64,000 nt of DNA from Bordetella genomosp. 1 (lineage in GTDB: Bacteria; Pseudomonadota; Gammaproteobacteria; Burkholderiales; Burkholderiaceae_B): assembly GCF_002261335.1 (NCBI RefSeq), contig NZ_NEVL01000003.1, positions 1,612,001 to 1,676,000 on the forward strand. The letters are read 5' to 3'. The position numbers and the translations under genes are program-made. The notes below the pieces were generated by a model. That model did not search any database and was not told where the DNA came from. It was given only the letters and a program-made list of their open reading frames with translations. Positions 10,947 to 19,437 of this stretch are shown piece after piece (position 1 is the first letter of the stretch; each line of letters begins with the position of its first letter).

Positions 10947-12236
10947 TCAGACGCCGCCGTCGGTCATGCGATACCAGGTCACGACGGCGTTGACGTAGAT
11001 GCGGCGCAGGCCGTAGAGCGGAAACGCGCGAATCGGCGTGACCGGCAACGGCAGAGCCTCGGCGTCGCCCGTGGCCACATACTCGGCCATGGCCTGGCCC
11101 ATGCGGGTCTGCAGGCCCACGCCGCGCCCCTGGCAGCCGATGTCGACCAGCAGCCCGGGCGCAGGTTCGTGCAGGTGCGGCAGGTAGTCGCGCGTGACCG
11201 CCACCCGGCCGCACCAGCGGTACTGGAACGGCGCGCCCGCGACCTGCGGGAACAGCTTGAACATGACGCGTTCGAGATGGGCCCAGTCCTGCTGGCCGCG
11301 CGGCTCGCGGAACGGGCCGCGCCCGCCCATCAGCAGCCTGCCCTCGTGATCGAGGCGGAAGTACAGCAGCAGATTGCGCGTGTCGGAACACACTTGGCCC
11401 TGCGGAAGAATGGTTTCGCGGATCGCGTCGGGCAAGGGCGCGGTGGCCACCTGGAACGTGTTGGCGTCGATGATGGAGCGCTTGAGCCCCGGCCACAGAT
11501 CGCCGCCGTAGGCGTTGGTGCACATCACCACCCGATCGGCCGAGACGGTGGCGCCGCCCGCGGTGCGCGCCTGCCAGCGGCCGCCGTTGCGCTCCAGTGC
11601 GGTCACCGGGGTGTCGGTATGCAGCTGCGCGCCGGCGGCCTGCGCGGCGCGCGCCAGGCCGCGCACATAGCTCAGCGGCTGCACGGCGCCGGCGCGGCCG
11701 TCGAGCCAGCCGCCCAGATAGCGCTCGGTGCCGAGCAGCGCGCCGACCTCGGCGCGATCCAGCGGCCGCGCATCGACGCCGTGGCGCTGCCATTGCGCGG
11801 CGCGGCCCTGCGCGATCCGCAGCGCCGCGGGGGTGTGCGCGCCCTGGATCCACCCGGCGCGCCGGTGCGGCACGTCCATGCGGTGACGTGCGATCAGGTC
11901 GAACACGGCGTCGGCCGTGCCGCCGGCGAAGCGCACCAACCGCGCGCCACGCTCGGGGCCGTACATCGCGACCAGATCATCGGGGTCGTACTTGAGGCCC
12001 GGAATCACCTGTCCGCCGTTGCGGCCCGAGCCGCCGAACCCGATCTCGCGCGCCTCCAGCAACCGTACCGACACGCCGCGCTCGGCCAGGTGCAGGGCCG
12101 TGCTGAGCCCGGCATAGCCGCCCCCGATCACAAGCACGTCGGCCTGGGCCGATTCGGTCAGCGGCGCCGTGTCGGGCGCGGGCGCCGCGGTGGCGGCCCA
12201 CAGCGAGGGAGACAGCGGAAAGGGCGCTTGCGACAT
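10947..12236 (-). CDS. FAD-dependent amine/amino-acid oxidoreductase (DAO family)
   Basis: 429 residues. An N-terminal Rossmann FAD-binding motif VLVIGGGYAGLSTALHLAE lies near residue 35, followed by GSGRNGGQVIPG, typical of the D-amino-acid-oxidase-fold enzymes related to gamma-glutamylputrescine oxidase (PuuB/OrdL). The start is the ATG at 12236, preceded at the right spacing by GAGGT; an upstream GTG in frame is less likely. It is the last gene of a unit with an amino-acid ABC transporter and an XRE-cupin regulator, so it probably oxidises the compound that transporter imports. The substrate cannot be read from sequence. Polyamine conjugates or amino acids are candidates. Confidence 0.85.
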   Translation of the reverse strand: MSQAPFPLSPSLWAATAAPAPDTAPLTESAQADVLVIGGGYAGLSTALHLAERGVSVRLLEAREIGFGGSGRNGGQVIPGLKYDPDDLVAMYGPERGARLVRFAGGTADAVFDLIARHRMDVPHRRAGWIQGAHTPAALRIAQGRAAQWQRHGVDARPLDRAEVGALLGTERYLGGWLDGRAGAVQPLSYVRGLARAAQAAGAQLHTDTPVTALERNGGRWQARTAGGATVSADRVVMCTNAYGGDLWPGLKRSIIDANTFQVATAPLPDAIRETILPQGQVCSDTRNLLLYFRLDHEGRLLMGGRGPFREPRGQQDWAHLERVMFKLFPQVAGAPFQYRWCGRVAVTRDYLPHLHEPAPGLLVDIGCQGRGVGLQTRMGQAMAEYVATGDAEALPLPVTPIRAFPLYGLRRIYVNAVVTWYRMTDGGV

Positions 12237-12245
12237 GAACACACC

Positions 12246-12973
<728 letters not shown>

Positions 12974-12977
<4 letters not shown>

Positions 12978-13627
12978 CGCGCCGTGCTCCGCTTTTCGAG
13001 ATGACGCACGAAGAGGATCAACGGCACGCACATCACGAGGTACATCAGCGCCACCAGGCTGAACACGGTGGCGTTCTTGAACGTGGACACCGCGATCAGC
13101 TTGCCCTGCAGCGCCAGCTCCGCGACGGTGATGGTGGAGGCCTGCGACGAGTCCTTGAGCATCATGATCATGATGTTGCCGTAGGGCGGCAGCACGATCT
13201 TCACCGCCTGCGGCAGCACCACGCGCCGCATGGTCATGCTCCAGCTCATGCCCATCGCCATCGCGGCCTCGATCTGGCCGCGGTCGATGGCCTCGATGCC
13301 GGCGCGGAAGTTCTCCGCCTGATAGGCCGAGTAGGCAATCCCCAGGCCGATGATGGCCGCCTGCACGGCGGTGAGCGCGATGCCCATGTCGGGCATCACG
13401 AAGTAGATGTAGAACAGCAGCACGATGATGGGGATGCCGCGCAGCAGGTTGATGAGGCCGGCGCTGAACTTGGCCAGCAGCGGAATGCCGGAGACGCGCA
13501 TCAGCGCCCAGATCAGGCCCAACACGGTGGACAGCGCGAGCGAGCCCAGCGTGACCAGCACCGTGAGCTTGGCGCCCTCGAGCAGGATCGGCAGGTATTC
13601 CGCCGCATCGGTGAAGAATTCAGACAT
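12974..13627 (-). CDS. Polar amino-acid ABC transporter, permease
   Basis: 217 residues with about five membrane helices. The EAA loop ([22 protein letters not shown]) docks the ATPase. It belongs to the HisM/GlnP family. Only one permease gene is present, so the channel is probably a homodimer. It is translationally coupled to the ATPase gene (ATGA overlap) and lies 114 bases after the binding-protein gene. Confidence 0.93.
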
Positions 13628-13741
13628 GGATCAACCATCCCAGGAAAGCCGGATGCCGCCGCAGCGCATGGCCGCGCGCGTGCCGCCGTCGGCAACGGCG
13701 CGCGGGGCCGGCACTGCGCATGAAACGCGAGAGCGGCGGGC

Positions 13742-14497
13742 TCAGCCCGCCAGGCCCCACTTCTTGAGGATGGTGTCGATGGTGCCGTCGCCCTTGAGCT
13801 TGTCGAGCGCCTTGTTGATGCGGTCGAGCAGGGCCGTGTCTTCCTTGCGCGTGGCCAGGCCGAGACTGCCGATCACGGTGGGCTCATACGACTTGGCCAT
13901 CTTGAGGTTGGGATGGTTGCCCTGGTTGATGATGTAGGCGGCGATCGGGTAGTCCATGAAGCCGCCCTGGATCCGGCCCGCGTTGGCGTCGCGCATCATG
14001 TCGGGCGGGTTGTCGTAGAGCTTCACTTCCTTGAAGACGCCACTCTTCTGGATCGGCTCCACGAACGCGGTGCCGACCTGCACGCCGACCGTCATGCCCT
14101 TCATGTCGGCAAACGACTTGTAGGCCTTGTCATCCGACTTCAGCACCATCAGCCCCTCGCCGTAGCGATAGACCGGCTGCGAGAAGCTCACCACTTTTTC
14201 GCGCGTGGGCGTGATGAACATGGCGGCGGAGATCACGTCGATGCGCTTGGACGTGAGCGAGCCGATCAGCGCGGAGAACGCCATGGGCTCGATCTGCACC
14301 TCGAAGCCGGCCTCCTTGCCGACGGCCTTCACGATATCGACCATCACCCCTTCGATGGAGTTGGTTTTGGTGTCCAGGAAGGTGAAGGGGCTGCCGGTGG
14401 GCGTGGAGCCGACCTTCACCACCTGCTGGGCCTGGGCCCCCGCCGCCAGGGACAATGCTGCAAACACAGAGACAGCCAGAGTCTTCTTGAATTTCAT
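13742..14497 (-). CDS. Polar amino-acid ABC transporter, periplasmic binding protein
   Basis: 251 residues from the ATG at 14497, preceded by GAGGAA. A signal peptide ends at AGAQAQQ, about residues 1-24. The mature part is a family 3 solute-binding protein: GSTPTGSPFTFLD at the start, then SKRIDVISAAMFITPTREK and the closing GTIDTILKKWGLAG. It is the first gene of the transporter; regulation probably comes from the XRE-cupin gene 106 bases upstream. The ligand is unknown. Confidence 0.93.
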   Translation of the reverse strand: MKFKKTLAVSVFAALSLAAGAQAQQVVKVGSTPTGSPFTFLDTKTNSIEGVMVDIVKAVGKEAGFEVQIEPMAFSALIGSLTSKRIDVISAAMFITPTREKVVSFSQPVYRYGEGLMVLKSDDKAYKSFADMKGMTVGVQVGTAFVEPIQKSGVFKEVKLYDNPPDMMRDANAGRIQGGFMDYPIAAYIINQGNHPNLKMAKSYEPTVIGSLGLATRKEDTALLDRINKALDKLKGDGTIDTILKKWGLAG

Positions 14498-14603
14498 GAC
14501 ATTTCCTCGTCTTGGCAATGATGCCGGCGGAAAGAAACCTGCCGGCGGCGCGCCGGCTCCCCTTGAGACCGCGCGCCCGATATCGTGTGCTGCACAACTG
14601 CCG

Positions 14604-15242
14604 TCAGTCCGCGTCCCCCGCTGGTGAATGAATGTTGGAAATGGCCCAGATCACCTCGGTGGTCTGGGCGCCGGGATTGCGCCAGCGGCGCGGCGTGCTG
14701 CTGGCATAGCAGAAGCTGTCGCCCTCGTTGAGCAGCATCACGCGATCGCCGACCCAGAGCTCGAGCGAACCCTTGACCACCACCCCGATCTGCTCGCCCT
14801 GCCCCGTGACGAACAGCTCGTCGCCGGTGGAACCGCCCGGCGCGATGGTGGCACGGCACAGGTCCATCGCACGGCAGGCCGGCGGGGTGTACATCTCTTT
14901 GCTGATGCCTTTTTCGCGCAGGTCGATGAAGCGATGCGTGCCGGCCCGCGCGACGCGGCCGTCGTTTTCGGCGGGCGCGTGCTCGGCGTTACGCAGCAAG
15001 GTGTTGAGCGACACGTCGAACTCGCGCGCGAGCCCGTGCAGGGCCTTGACCGAGGCCGAGCTCAGGCCGCGCTCGATCTGGCTCAACAGCCCGACCGACA
15101 TGCCGCACGCGCGCGCCACCTCGGCCAGCGAGCGCTGCTGTTGCTTGCGCAACTGCCGCAACTGCTGCCCCAGCCACAGGTCCACGGCCGACTCGGGCCG
15201 GGTGGGAGCGGAAGGCGAGAGGGAATTCACGTTGGCGTTCAC
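14604..15242 (-). CDS. XRE-family regulator with C-terminal cupin domain (PuuR-like)
   Basis: 212 residues. A helix-turn-helix lies at about 28-85 (LGQQLRQLRKQQQRSLAEVA, MSVGLLSQIERG), and a cupin_2 barrel at about 140-205 (GVVVKGSLELWVGDRVMLLNEGDSF). The same architecture is seen in PuuR, the repressor of putrescine utilisation. It heads the transporter-oxidase cluster, and a perfect inverted repeat lies 27 bases upstream of its start codon, so autoregulation and control of the cluster are likely. The effector is probably the imported amino acid or amine. Confidence 0.9.
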   Translation of the reverse strand: MNANVNSLSPSAPTRPESAVDLWLGQQLRQLRKQQQRSLAEVARACGMSVGLLSQIERGLSSASVKALHGLAREFDVSLNTLLRNAEHAPAENDGRVARAGTHRFIDLREKGISKEMYTPPACRAMDLCRATIAPGGSTGDELFVTGQGEQIGVVVKGSLELWVGDRVMLLNEGDSFCYASSTPRRWRNPGAQTTEVIWAISNIHSPAGDAD

Positions 15243-15268
15243 GGAATGCCGCGCATCGGCTGGCAGCG

Positions 15269-15300
15269 ATTGAAAATTTCACGGTCCTGGAATTTTCAAT
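15269..15300. promoter_or_regulatory. Inverted repeat, probable operator of the XRE-cupin regulator
   Basis: ATTGAAAATT - 12 bases - AATTTTCAAT, a perfect 10-bp inverted repeat immediately upstream of the XRE-cupin gene. The AT-rich arms stand out in GC-rich surroundings. The half site TTGAAAAT resembles operators of other XRE-cupin regulators. That link is from general knowledge, not tested here. Confidence 0.65.
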
Positions 15301-15404
15301 ACTACGGAGGGAGCGCAAGGCTCAACAACCTAGGACGTTCCCTTCTCGGGCTAACCCGTAGGGGACATATGCAGCCATCGACGCCGCCGTCGTACCGCAC
15401 CCCT

Positions 15405-15597
15405 CGTAGCGCTTAGCGATACGACCAAACAAAGGTGTCAGACTGCATTTATCGGATGTGCTGTTTGCAGGGCTTTTCGTACTGCCTGGCGATACGCCTG
15501 AACAAAGGTGTCAGACTGCAATTTCCTCCCGTGCCGATCGGCGCGCCAAGCGTAGCGCATATCGATACGCGCAAACAAAGGTGTCAGACTCCAATTT
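15405..15597 (+). repeat. Array 1 of a 73-bp tandem repeat (three units)
   Basis: Three direct copies begin at 15405, 15478 and 15551, exactly 73 bases apart. Each has CGTA - 11 bases - TACG (a small hairpin), 4 bases, and then a 24-base core containing AAAGGTGTCAGACT and ending CAATTT (first copy CATTT). The remaining 26 bases of the period are less conserved. The array stops just before the stop codon of the AhpD-like gene. The core contains the imperfect palindrome GGTGTCAGACTCC, as in REP-type elements. No other element lies in 15301-15404. Confidence 0.9.
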
Positions 15598-15610
15598 CTG
15601 GCGCGCGAAT

Positions 15611-16069
15611 CTATTCCCGCGCCGGCTGGGCGCGCGGCTTCATTCGAAAGCTGATGCCCATGCGGTTGATTGCATTCATGGCCGCAATGGTGAGCGTGAG
15701 ATCCACCAGTTCCTTCTCGGAAAATGCCTCGGCGGCGGCTGCGTATGCGGCATCGGACGCGTGGGTTTCCGACACCCGCGTGACCTCTTCCGCCCAGGCG
15801 AGCGCCGAACGCTCCTGCGCTGAAAACAGATACGAGGCCTCGTGCCAGACCGGGACCAGCACAAGGGTGTCGACGCTCATTCCCGCTTTGATGAGGTCGC
15901 GAGTGTGGATGTCGATGCAATGCGCACATCCGTTGATTTGCGACACGCGCAGGAAAACGAGATGAACCAGGCGATCCGGCAGGCCCGTGTTGGTGGTGAC
16001 GTAATGATGAAGGGCCGTTACGGCTTTCGCTCCCTCGGGCGATATCGCGAACCAGTTTGCGCGTTGCAT
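15611..16069 (-). CDS. Carboxymuconolactone decarboxylase / AhpD-like protein
   Basis: 152 residues. The AhpD core motif is intact: C48-A-H-C51 followed by H55 (INGCAHCIDIHTRD). This motif carries peroxidase or disulfide-reducing activity in AhpD proteins. The remainder is all-helical, as expected (AEAFSEKELVDLTLTIAAMNAINRM). It stands alone between two arrays of 73-bp repeats. A regulator or sigma-factor partner, common for this family, is not adjacent. Its physiological substrate is not known. Confidence 0.88.
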   Translation of the reverse strand: MQRANWFAISPEGAKAVTALHHYVTTNTGLPDRLVHLVFLRVSQINGCAHCIDIHTRDLIKAGMSVDTLVLVPVWHEASYLFSAQERSALAWAEEVTRVSETHASDAAYAAAAEAFSEKELVDLTLTIAAMNAINRMGISFRMKPRAQPARE

Positions 16070-16254
16070 GACTCAAAGATCCTTTTGACGGTGTGGCGGT
16101 CGCCGCGCCTCGGCCTGCGGAACACACTGCACGAAGCAGGTCCCCGCCAAGGGCATCCGGCACCACCCGCATTCTGGAATCCGAGCGCCGCACATGCCAG
16201 GGCCAAGAGCTGCAAACACGGCTGGGACATGTTTGCCTCGACGCGCGCAGCGCC

Positions 16255-16447
16255 CCCCTCCCTCGCACCGCCCTCCCGGAAATGGAGTCAGACTGCAATT
16301 TTCGCCCGAGCCCATAAGCGCGCCAGCCGTAGCGCACGCCGATACGCGCAAACAAAGGTGTCAGACTCCAATTTCTGGCGCGCGGTCCGGGGAAGTCTTT
16401 CGTACCGCCTGGCGATACGGCTGAACAAAGGTGTCAGACTGCAATTT
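16255..16447 (+). repeat. Array 2 of the 73-bp tandem repeat (three units, first one degenerate)
   Basis: Full units start at 16328 and 16401, 73 bases apart, each with CGTA - 11 bases - TACG and the core AAAGGTGTCAGACT...CAATTT. A degenerate unit is in register 73 bases earlier: its core at 16278-16301 reads GGAGTCAGACTGCAATTT and its hairpin is lost. The arrays share the strand of array 1, but the order of G-type and C-type cores is mirrored about the AhpD-like gene. The rest of the gene-free stretch 16070-16489 shows nothing else recognisable. Confidence 0.88.
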
Positions 16448-16489
16448 CGAGCGTGCCTGCGGCGGTTGGAATGCGGTGGCGGTGACGTC

Positions 16490-17149
16490 TCAACGGCCCA
16501 GTGCGGCGATGCGTGCGACCGCTTGCTTGCCGGGCGCTGACACCTGCGGATGCGGATGTTGCGCGCACAACCGGGCGAGGTCTGCGAGCTCGGGGGCTGG
16601 GCGTGCGCGGAGCTGCAGGGCCAGCGCTTCGCCGAGATAAAAGTCTTCGTGCAGGGCGATCGCGCGCAGCAGCGGGGTGTCGTGCAAGGCCAGCGACGGC
16701 AGCAAGGCGGGGATCGTAGCGTCCACGTTGTCATCGGCGTCTAGCAGCGTCTGCAGCCACGCGGCCAGGCCAGCCTGGTCGGCTGCGAGGGGCGTGAGGG
16801 GCGGATGCCGGTCTTCCAGCAATGCGCCCACCGCGCGCGGTTGCAGCGCCTCGTGTTCGAAGGCCGCGAGCGAGTCGTACACCACCCGGCTCGCGCCATC
16901 GTGCGCCAGGAAGAATACCGCGCCGGCAAGCGGGCCGGCCGCGACGAACAGGTGATGGTTGCTCGTGTCCATGTCGTCGAGGACCCAGGCTTCCAACACA
17001 TTCACGAGCGGGTGATAGTCGAACGATTTCGAGCAGGCAACGCTCGCCTCCGCACTGAGCATGCGCTGGCCGGGTACGCCGGCGTCGCACAGGCCCGTGG
17101 CGCGTGCGCGGTTGAAGAAGTCGGCGAGCGGGGGCGGCAAGGCGGGCAT
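16490..17149 (-). CDS. Uncharacterised protein, faintly SMI1/KNR4-like
   Basis: 219 residues, no signal peptide or membrane helix. The N-terminal half (LPPPLADFFNRARATGL, then MDTSNHHLFVAAGPLAGAVFFLA and RVVYDSLAAFEHEAL) has the rhythm of SMI1/KNR4-type domains, which often act as immunity or scaffold proteins. The match is weak. The C-terminal half is helical and leucine/alanine-rich (LLRAIALHEDFYLGEALALQL), possibly HEAT-like. Codon use matches the neighbours. No toxin gene is adjacent. Treat as hypothetical. Confidence 0.6.
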   Translation of the reverse strand: MPALPPPLADFFNRARATGLCDAGVPGQRMLSAEASVACSKSFDYHPLVNVLEAWVLDDMDTSNHHLFVAAGPLAGAVFFLAHDGASRVVYDSLAAFEHEALQPRAVGALLEDRHPPLTPLAADQAGLAAWLQTLLDADDNVDATIPALLPSLALHDTPLLRAIALHEDFYLGEALALQLRARPAPELADLARLCAQHPHPQVSAPGKQAVARIAALGR

Positions 17150-17204
17150 GGGCGGGAGGCGGCAAAATTCGGCGCCGGGCGCCGGGACACGATGGTGATT
17201 GGGT

Positions 17205-17489
17205 CTACATCTCGGCGTCGCGGATCTCGCGCCCGAGCGCGAGGCTCAGCCGCGCGCAGAGCACCGAGACCCAGCCCGTCCAGAGACCGGGCTCGAGCCG
17301 GCCCTGCAGGACCAGCCCGCCCGGCTCCATCGAGGCCGCGACGTGGCGCGGCTCGCCCGGCGAGCCATACCAGGTCGGCTCGTCGGTGGCGGGCAGCCAG
17401 CCGTCGAGGCTGCTGAATACGTCGATGACCTTGTCCCACTCGTCGTCGGTGAGGTCGTAGGGCAGGTTCAAGGTAATTGTTTGTTCCAT
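17205..17489 (-). CDS. Small uncharacterised acidic protein
   Basis: 94 residues from the ATG at 17489 (MEQTITLNLPYDLTDDEWDKV). It is acidic and soluble, with no signal peptide. The middle is rich in Trp/Gly (SLDGWLPATDEPTWYGSPGE). The C-terminus is an amphipathic helix. The open frame extends 40 codons further upstream, but that part is low-complexity Arg/Pro and unlikely to be coding. It lies 55 bases upstream of the previous unknown gene and may be co-transcribed with it. No family recognised. Confidence 0.55.
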   Translation of the reverse strand: MEQTITLNLPYDLTDDEWDKVIDVFSSLDGWLPATDEPTWYGSPGEPRHVAASMEPGGLVLQGRLEPGLWTGWVSVLCARLSLALGREIRDAEM

Positions 17490-17942
17490 GGGCGACAGCG
17501 GCGGCAAGGCGCGAAAAATGGTTGCGCGGCGCATGTATTTTCGTGCATCCGGGCAAGTTCGTCCAAGGCCGGCCCGCCCCCGCGGCGGCGTGGTTGCTGG
17601 CGCAACCATCCGCGCCCGGGTGCATCGAGTGATCCCGGGGCCCCCTTTTACGGGAGTCGATCAGACGCGCTCGAATTCGCCCGCTCGACGATACGTTCTG
17701 TTGCACCGATCCATAAGCTTATAACGCGCGGCAAGGCATATTGCTTCCCGCTGCGAGCGCAGCATCCTCGCCGCGTGCGTTACGGCGGGGTCGGAGAGGG
17801 GTGCGGCGGGCGGCAGTGATGGCTCAGGCATTCTGCGCGGCCGGCCAATCGCCCTCGCATCCCTCTCCGCGGTCCATGCATCAAGCGCGGCCAGCCGTCC
17901 GGCCGGCCCGCACCCGATCCCTCATCGCGTTGGAGACCCGAC
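17490..17942. other. Gene-free region between divergent small genes
   Basis: About 450 bases between the leftward 94-residue gene and the rightward secreted protein. It should contain both promoters. A TTGCAC at 17701 and TATAAC at 17720 are only 13 bases apart, too close to be a standard pair. No repeat, RNA or conserved frame is visible. Confidence 0.4.
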
Positions 17943-18332
17943 ATGCCGATTTTCAAGCACGCTTGCACCGTTGTTTCGCGCAGCCCCAAGGCCGCCCTGC
18001 TGGCCGCCGTCCTGACCCTCTGCAGCGGCGCCGCCGTCGCCCAGGCCCCGGGCCAGATGCCTCCCGGCCAGATGCCCAACATCGCCGCGGCCAGCGGCCA
18101 GATGCACGCGGCGGCCGAGGCGTGCAATGCCTATACCAAGGCGCAGCTCGATCAGATGAAGCAGCAACAGAAGACCGCGGCCGCGTCGCAGGGCCTGTCG
18201 GCGGCCGACTTCGACAAGACCTTCACGCAGTCGTTCGACGCCACCAAGACCCAGCTCGGCGCGCTGAGCTCGGCCGACAAGGAAAAGATGTGCACGCAAC
18301 TGAAGGCCATGGCGGCCTCCTATCCGAAGTAA
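17943..18332 (+). CDS. Small secreted protein of unknown function
   Basis: 129 residues. A signal peptide of about 34 residues ends in GAAVAQA. The mature part has three QMP repeats (PGQMPPGQMPN), followed by a helical, charged region (YTKAQLDQMKQQQKTAAASQ) with two cysteines (AEACNAY and KMCTQL) that could form a disulfide. A GGAGA-containing ribosome-binding stretch precedes the ATG. It is monocistronic and followed by a strong terminator. A periplasmic location is likely; function unknown. Confidence 0.8.
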   Translation: MPIFKHACTVVSRSPKAALLAAVLTLCSGAAVAQAPGQMPPGQMPNIAAASGQMHAAAEACNAYTKAQLDQMKQQQKTAAASQGLSAADFDKTFTQSFDATKTQLGALSSADKEKMCTQLKAMAASYPK

Positions 18333-18370
18333 GGATTGCGCCCGGCGCGCATGCGCGCCGCACAGCTTCA

Positions 18371-18399
18371 TGCGCCGGCCACGCCGGCGCATTTTTTTT
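18371..18399 (+). terminator. Intrinsic terminator of the secreted-protein gene
   Basis: TGCGCCGGC / GCCGGCGCA stem with a 3-base loop, followed by eight T residues, 39 bases after the stop codon at 18332. Confidence 0.9.
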
Positions 18400-18479
18400 G
18401 CCTGGCCGCCGCGGCGCACGCACCCGCGTGACGCCGCCGCGGACGCTTCGGCCGACACTGAGTAACGCGCAGCCGCCGC

Positions 18480-19436
18480 TCAGTAACGCGCGTCTGCCGG
18501 CTTGTTGCCCTTGGGCCAGTCGCGCTCCTTGCCGGGGAAGTCCGGACGCGGCATGTGGGTGAAGTACTCCGCGATGTCGACCGCGTCCTGGTCGGACAGC
18601 ACGCCGCCCTCGCCCCAATGCCCGCCGGTGTTCACGGCCATCGGCATGTTATTGCGGATGAAGGCCGCGGCCTTGAAGGTGCGCGCCAGGCCTGCGCCGA
18701 TGTTGAACGATTCGTCGCCCCACAGCGGCGGGAAGACGACGTTGCCGGCGCCGTCGCGCTTGCCCTCGCCGCCGGCGCCGTGACAGGCGGCGCACTGCTT
18801 CGCATACAAGGTGGCGCCGCGCGTGCTGTCGGGCTTGAGCTTCGTATCGATCGGCCAGGCATTCTTGATCTGCACCTGCGCGCCCGGCGGCACGTCCTGC
18901 GCCAGCCATTTCATGTAGGCGATCATGGCCTGCATCTCGATGCCGTCGCGCGGCAGCGGCTTGCCGTTCATCGAGCGCTGGAAACAGCCGTTGATGCGGT
19001 CGGCCAGCGTGACGACGCGGTCGGCGCGCGGGTTGTATTGCGGAAAGGCATTGAAGCTGTTGATGTAGGGCGCGCCCAGCGGCTTCTTGCCCTGCTGGAT
19101 GTGGCAACTATTGCAGTTCATCGCCGCGCCAGTGTGACCCGGCAGCAGCCGCCGCGTGTCGTTGAGCAGGCGCTGGCCCAGGCGGATCTGCTCCGCGTTG
19201 GGCGCCGCGTCGATCAAGGCATCGTCGGGCACCACGTAGTCGGGCAACCGCTTGCCGTCCTTGTCGAGCACCGGATAGCGCAGCACCACGCCCGGGGCGC
19301 GCTCGGCGGGCGCCGCCTCGGCCGGTTGCCGGCCCTGCGGCTCGGACGCGGACGGCGGCAGCGCTCCGCTGGCCCATGCACCGAGCGGCAACGCCAGCAG
19401 CAACCCGGCCACGCGATATCGCACGCGCTTGTTCAT
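18480..19436 (-). CDS. Di-heme c-type cytochrome, thiosulfate dehydrogenase (TsdA)-like
   Basis: 318 residues with a signal peptide (about 1-23). Heme sites are CNSCH (108-112) and CAACH (215-219). Between them is RINGCFQRSMNGKPL with Cys151. TsdA enzymes, which join two thiosulfates into tetrathionate, have a heme-ligating cysteine in this setting. RNNMPM near residue 264 could give the methionine ligand of the second heme. It starts one base after the tri-heme cytochrome stop, with GGAG as ribosome-binding site, so the two form one unit. TsdA assignment is by motif; a related di-heme cytochrome with another donor is possible. Confidence 0.75.
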   Translation of the reverse strand: MNKRVRYRVAGLLLALPLGAWASGALPPSASEPQGRQPAEAAPAERAPGVVLRYPVLDKDGKRLPDYVVPDDALIDAAPNAEQIRLGQRLLNDTRRLLPGHTGAAMNCNSCHIQQGKKPLGAPYINSFNAFPQYNPRADRVVTLADRINGCFQRSMNGKPLPRDGIEMQAMIAYMKWLAQDVPPGAQVQIKNAWPIDTKLKPDSTRGATLYAKQCAACHGAGGEGKRDGAGNVVFPPLWGDESFNIGAGLARTFKAAAFIRNNMPMAVNTGGHWGEGGVLSDQDAVDIAEYFTHMPRPDFPGKERDWPKGNKPADARY

Positions 19437-19437
19437 G

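Noticed and set aside
15405-16447. CRISPR array (47-base repeat, 26-base spacers)
   Set aside because: The spacers are related to each other, the repeats vary, and no cas gene is near; this is a 73-base tandem repeat.
15405-16447. Integron attC sites around a gene cassette
   Set aside because: No conserved attC core boxes and no integrase; all units share one orientation.
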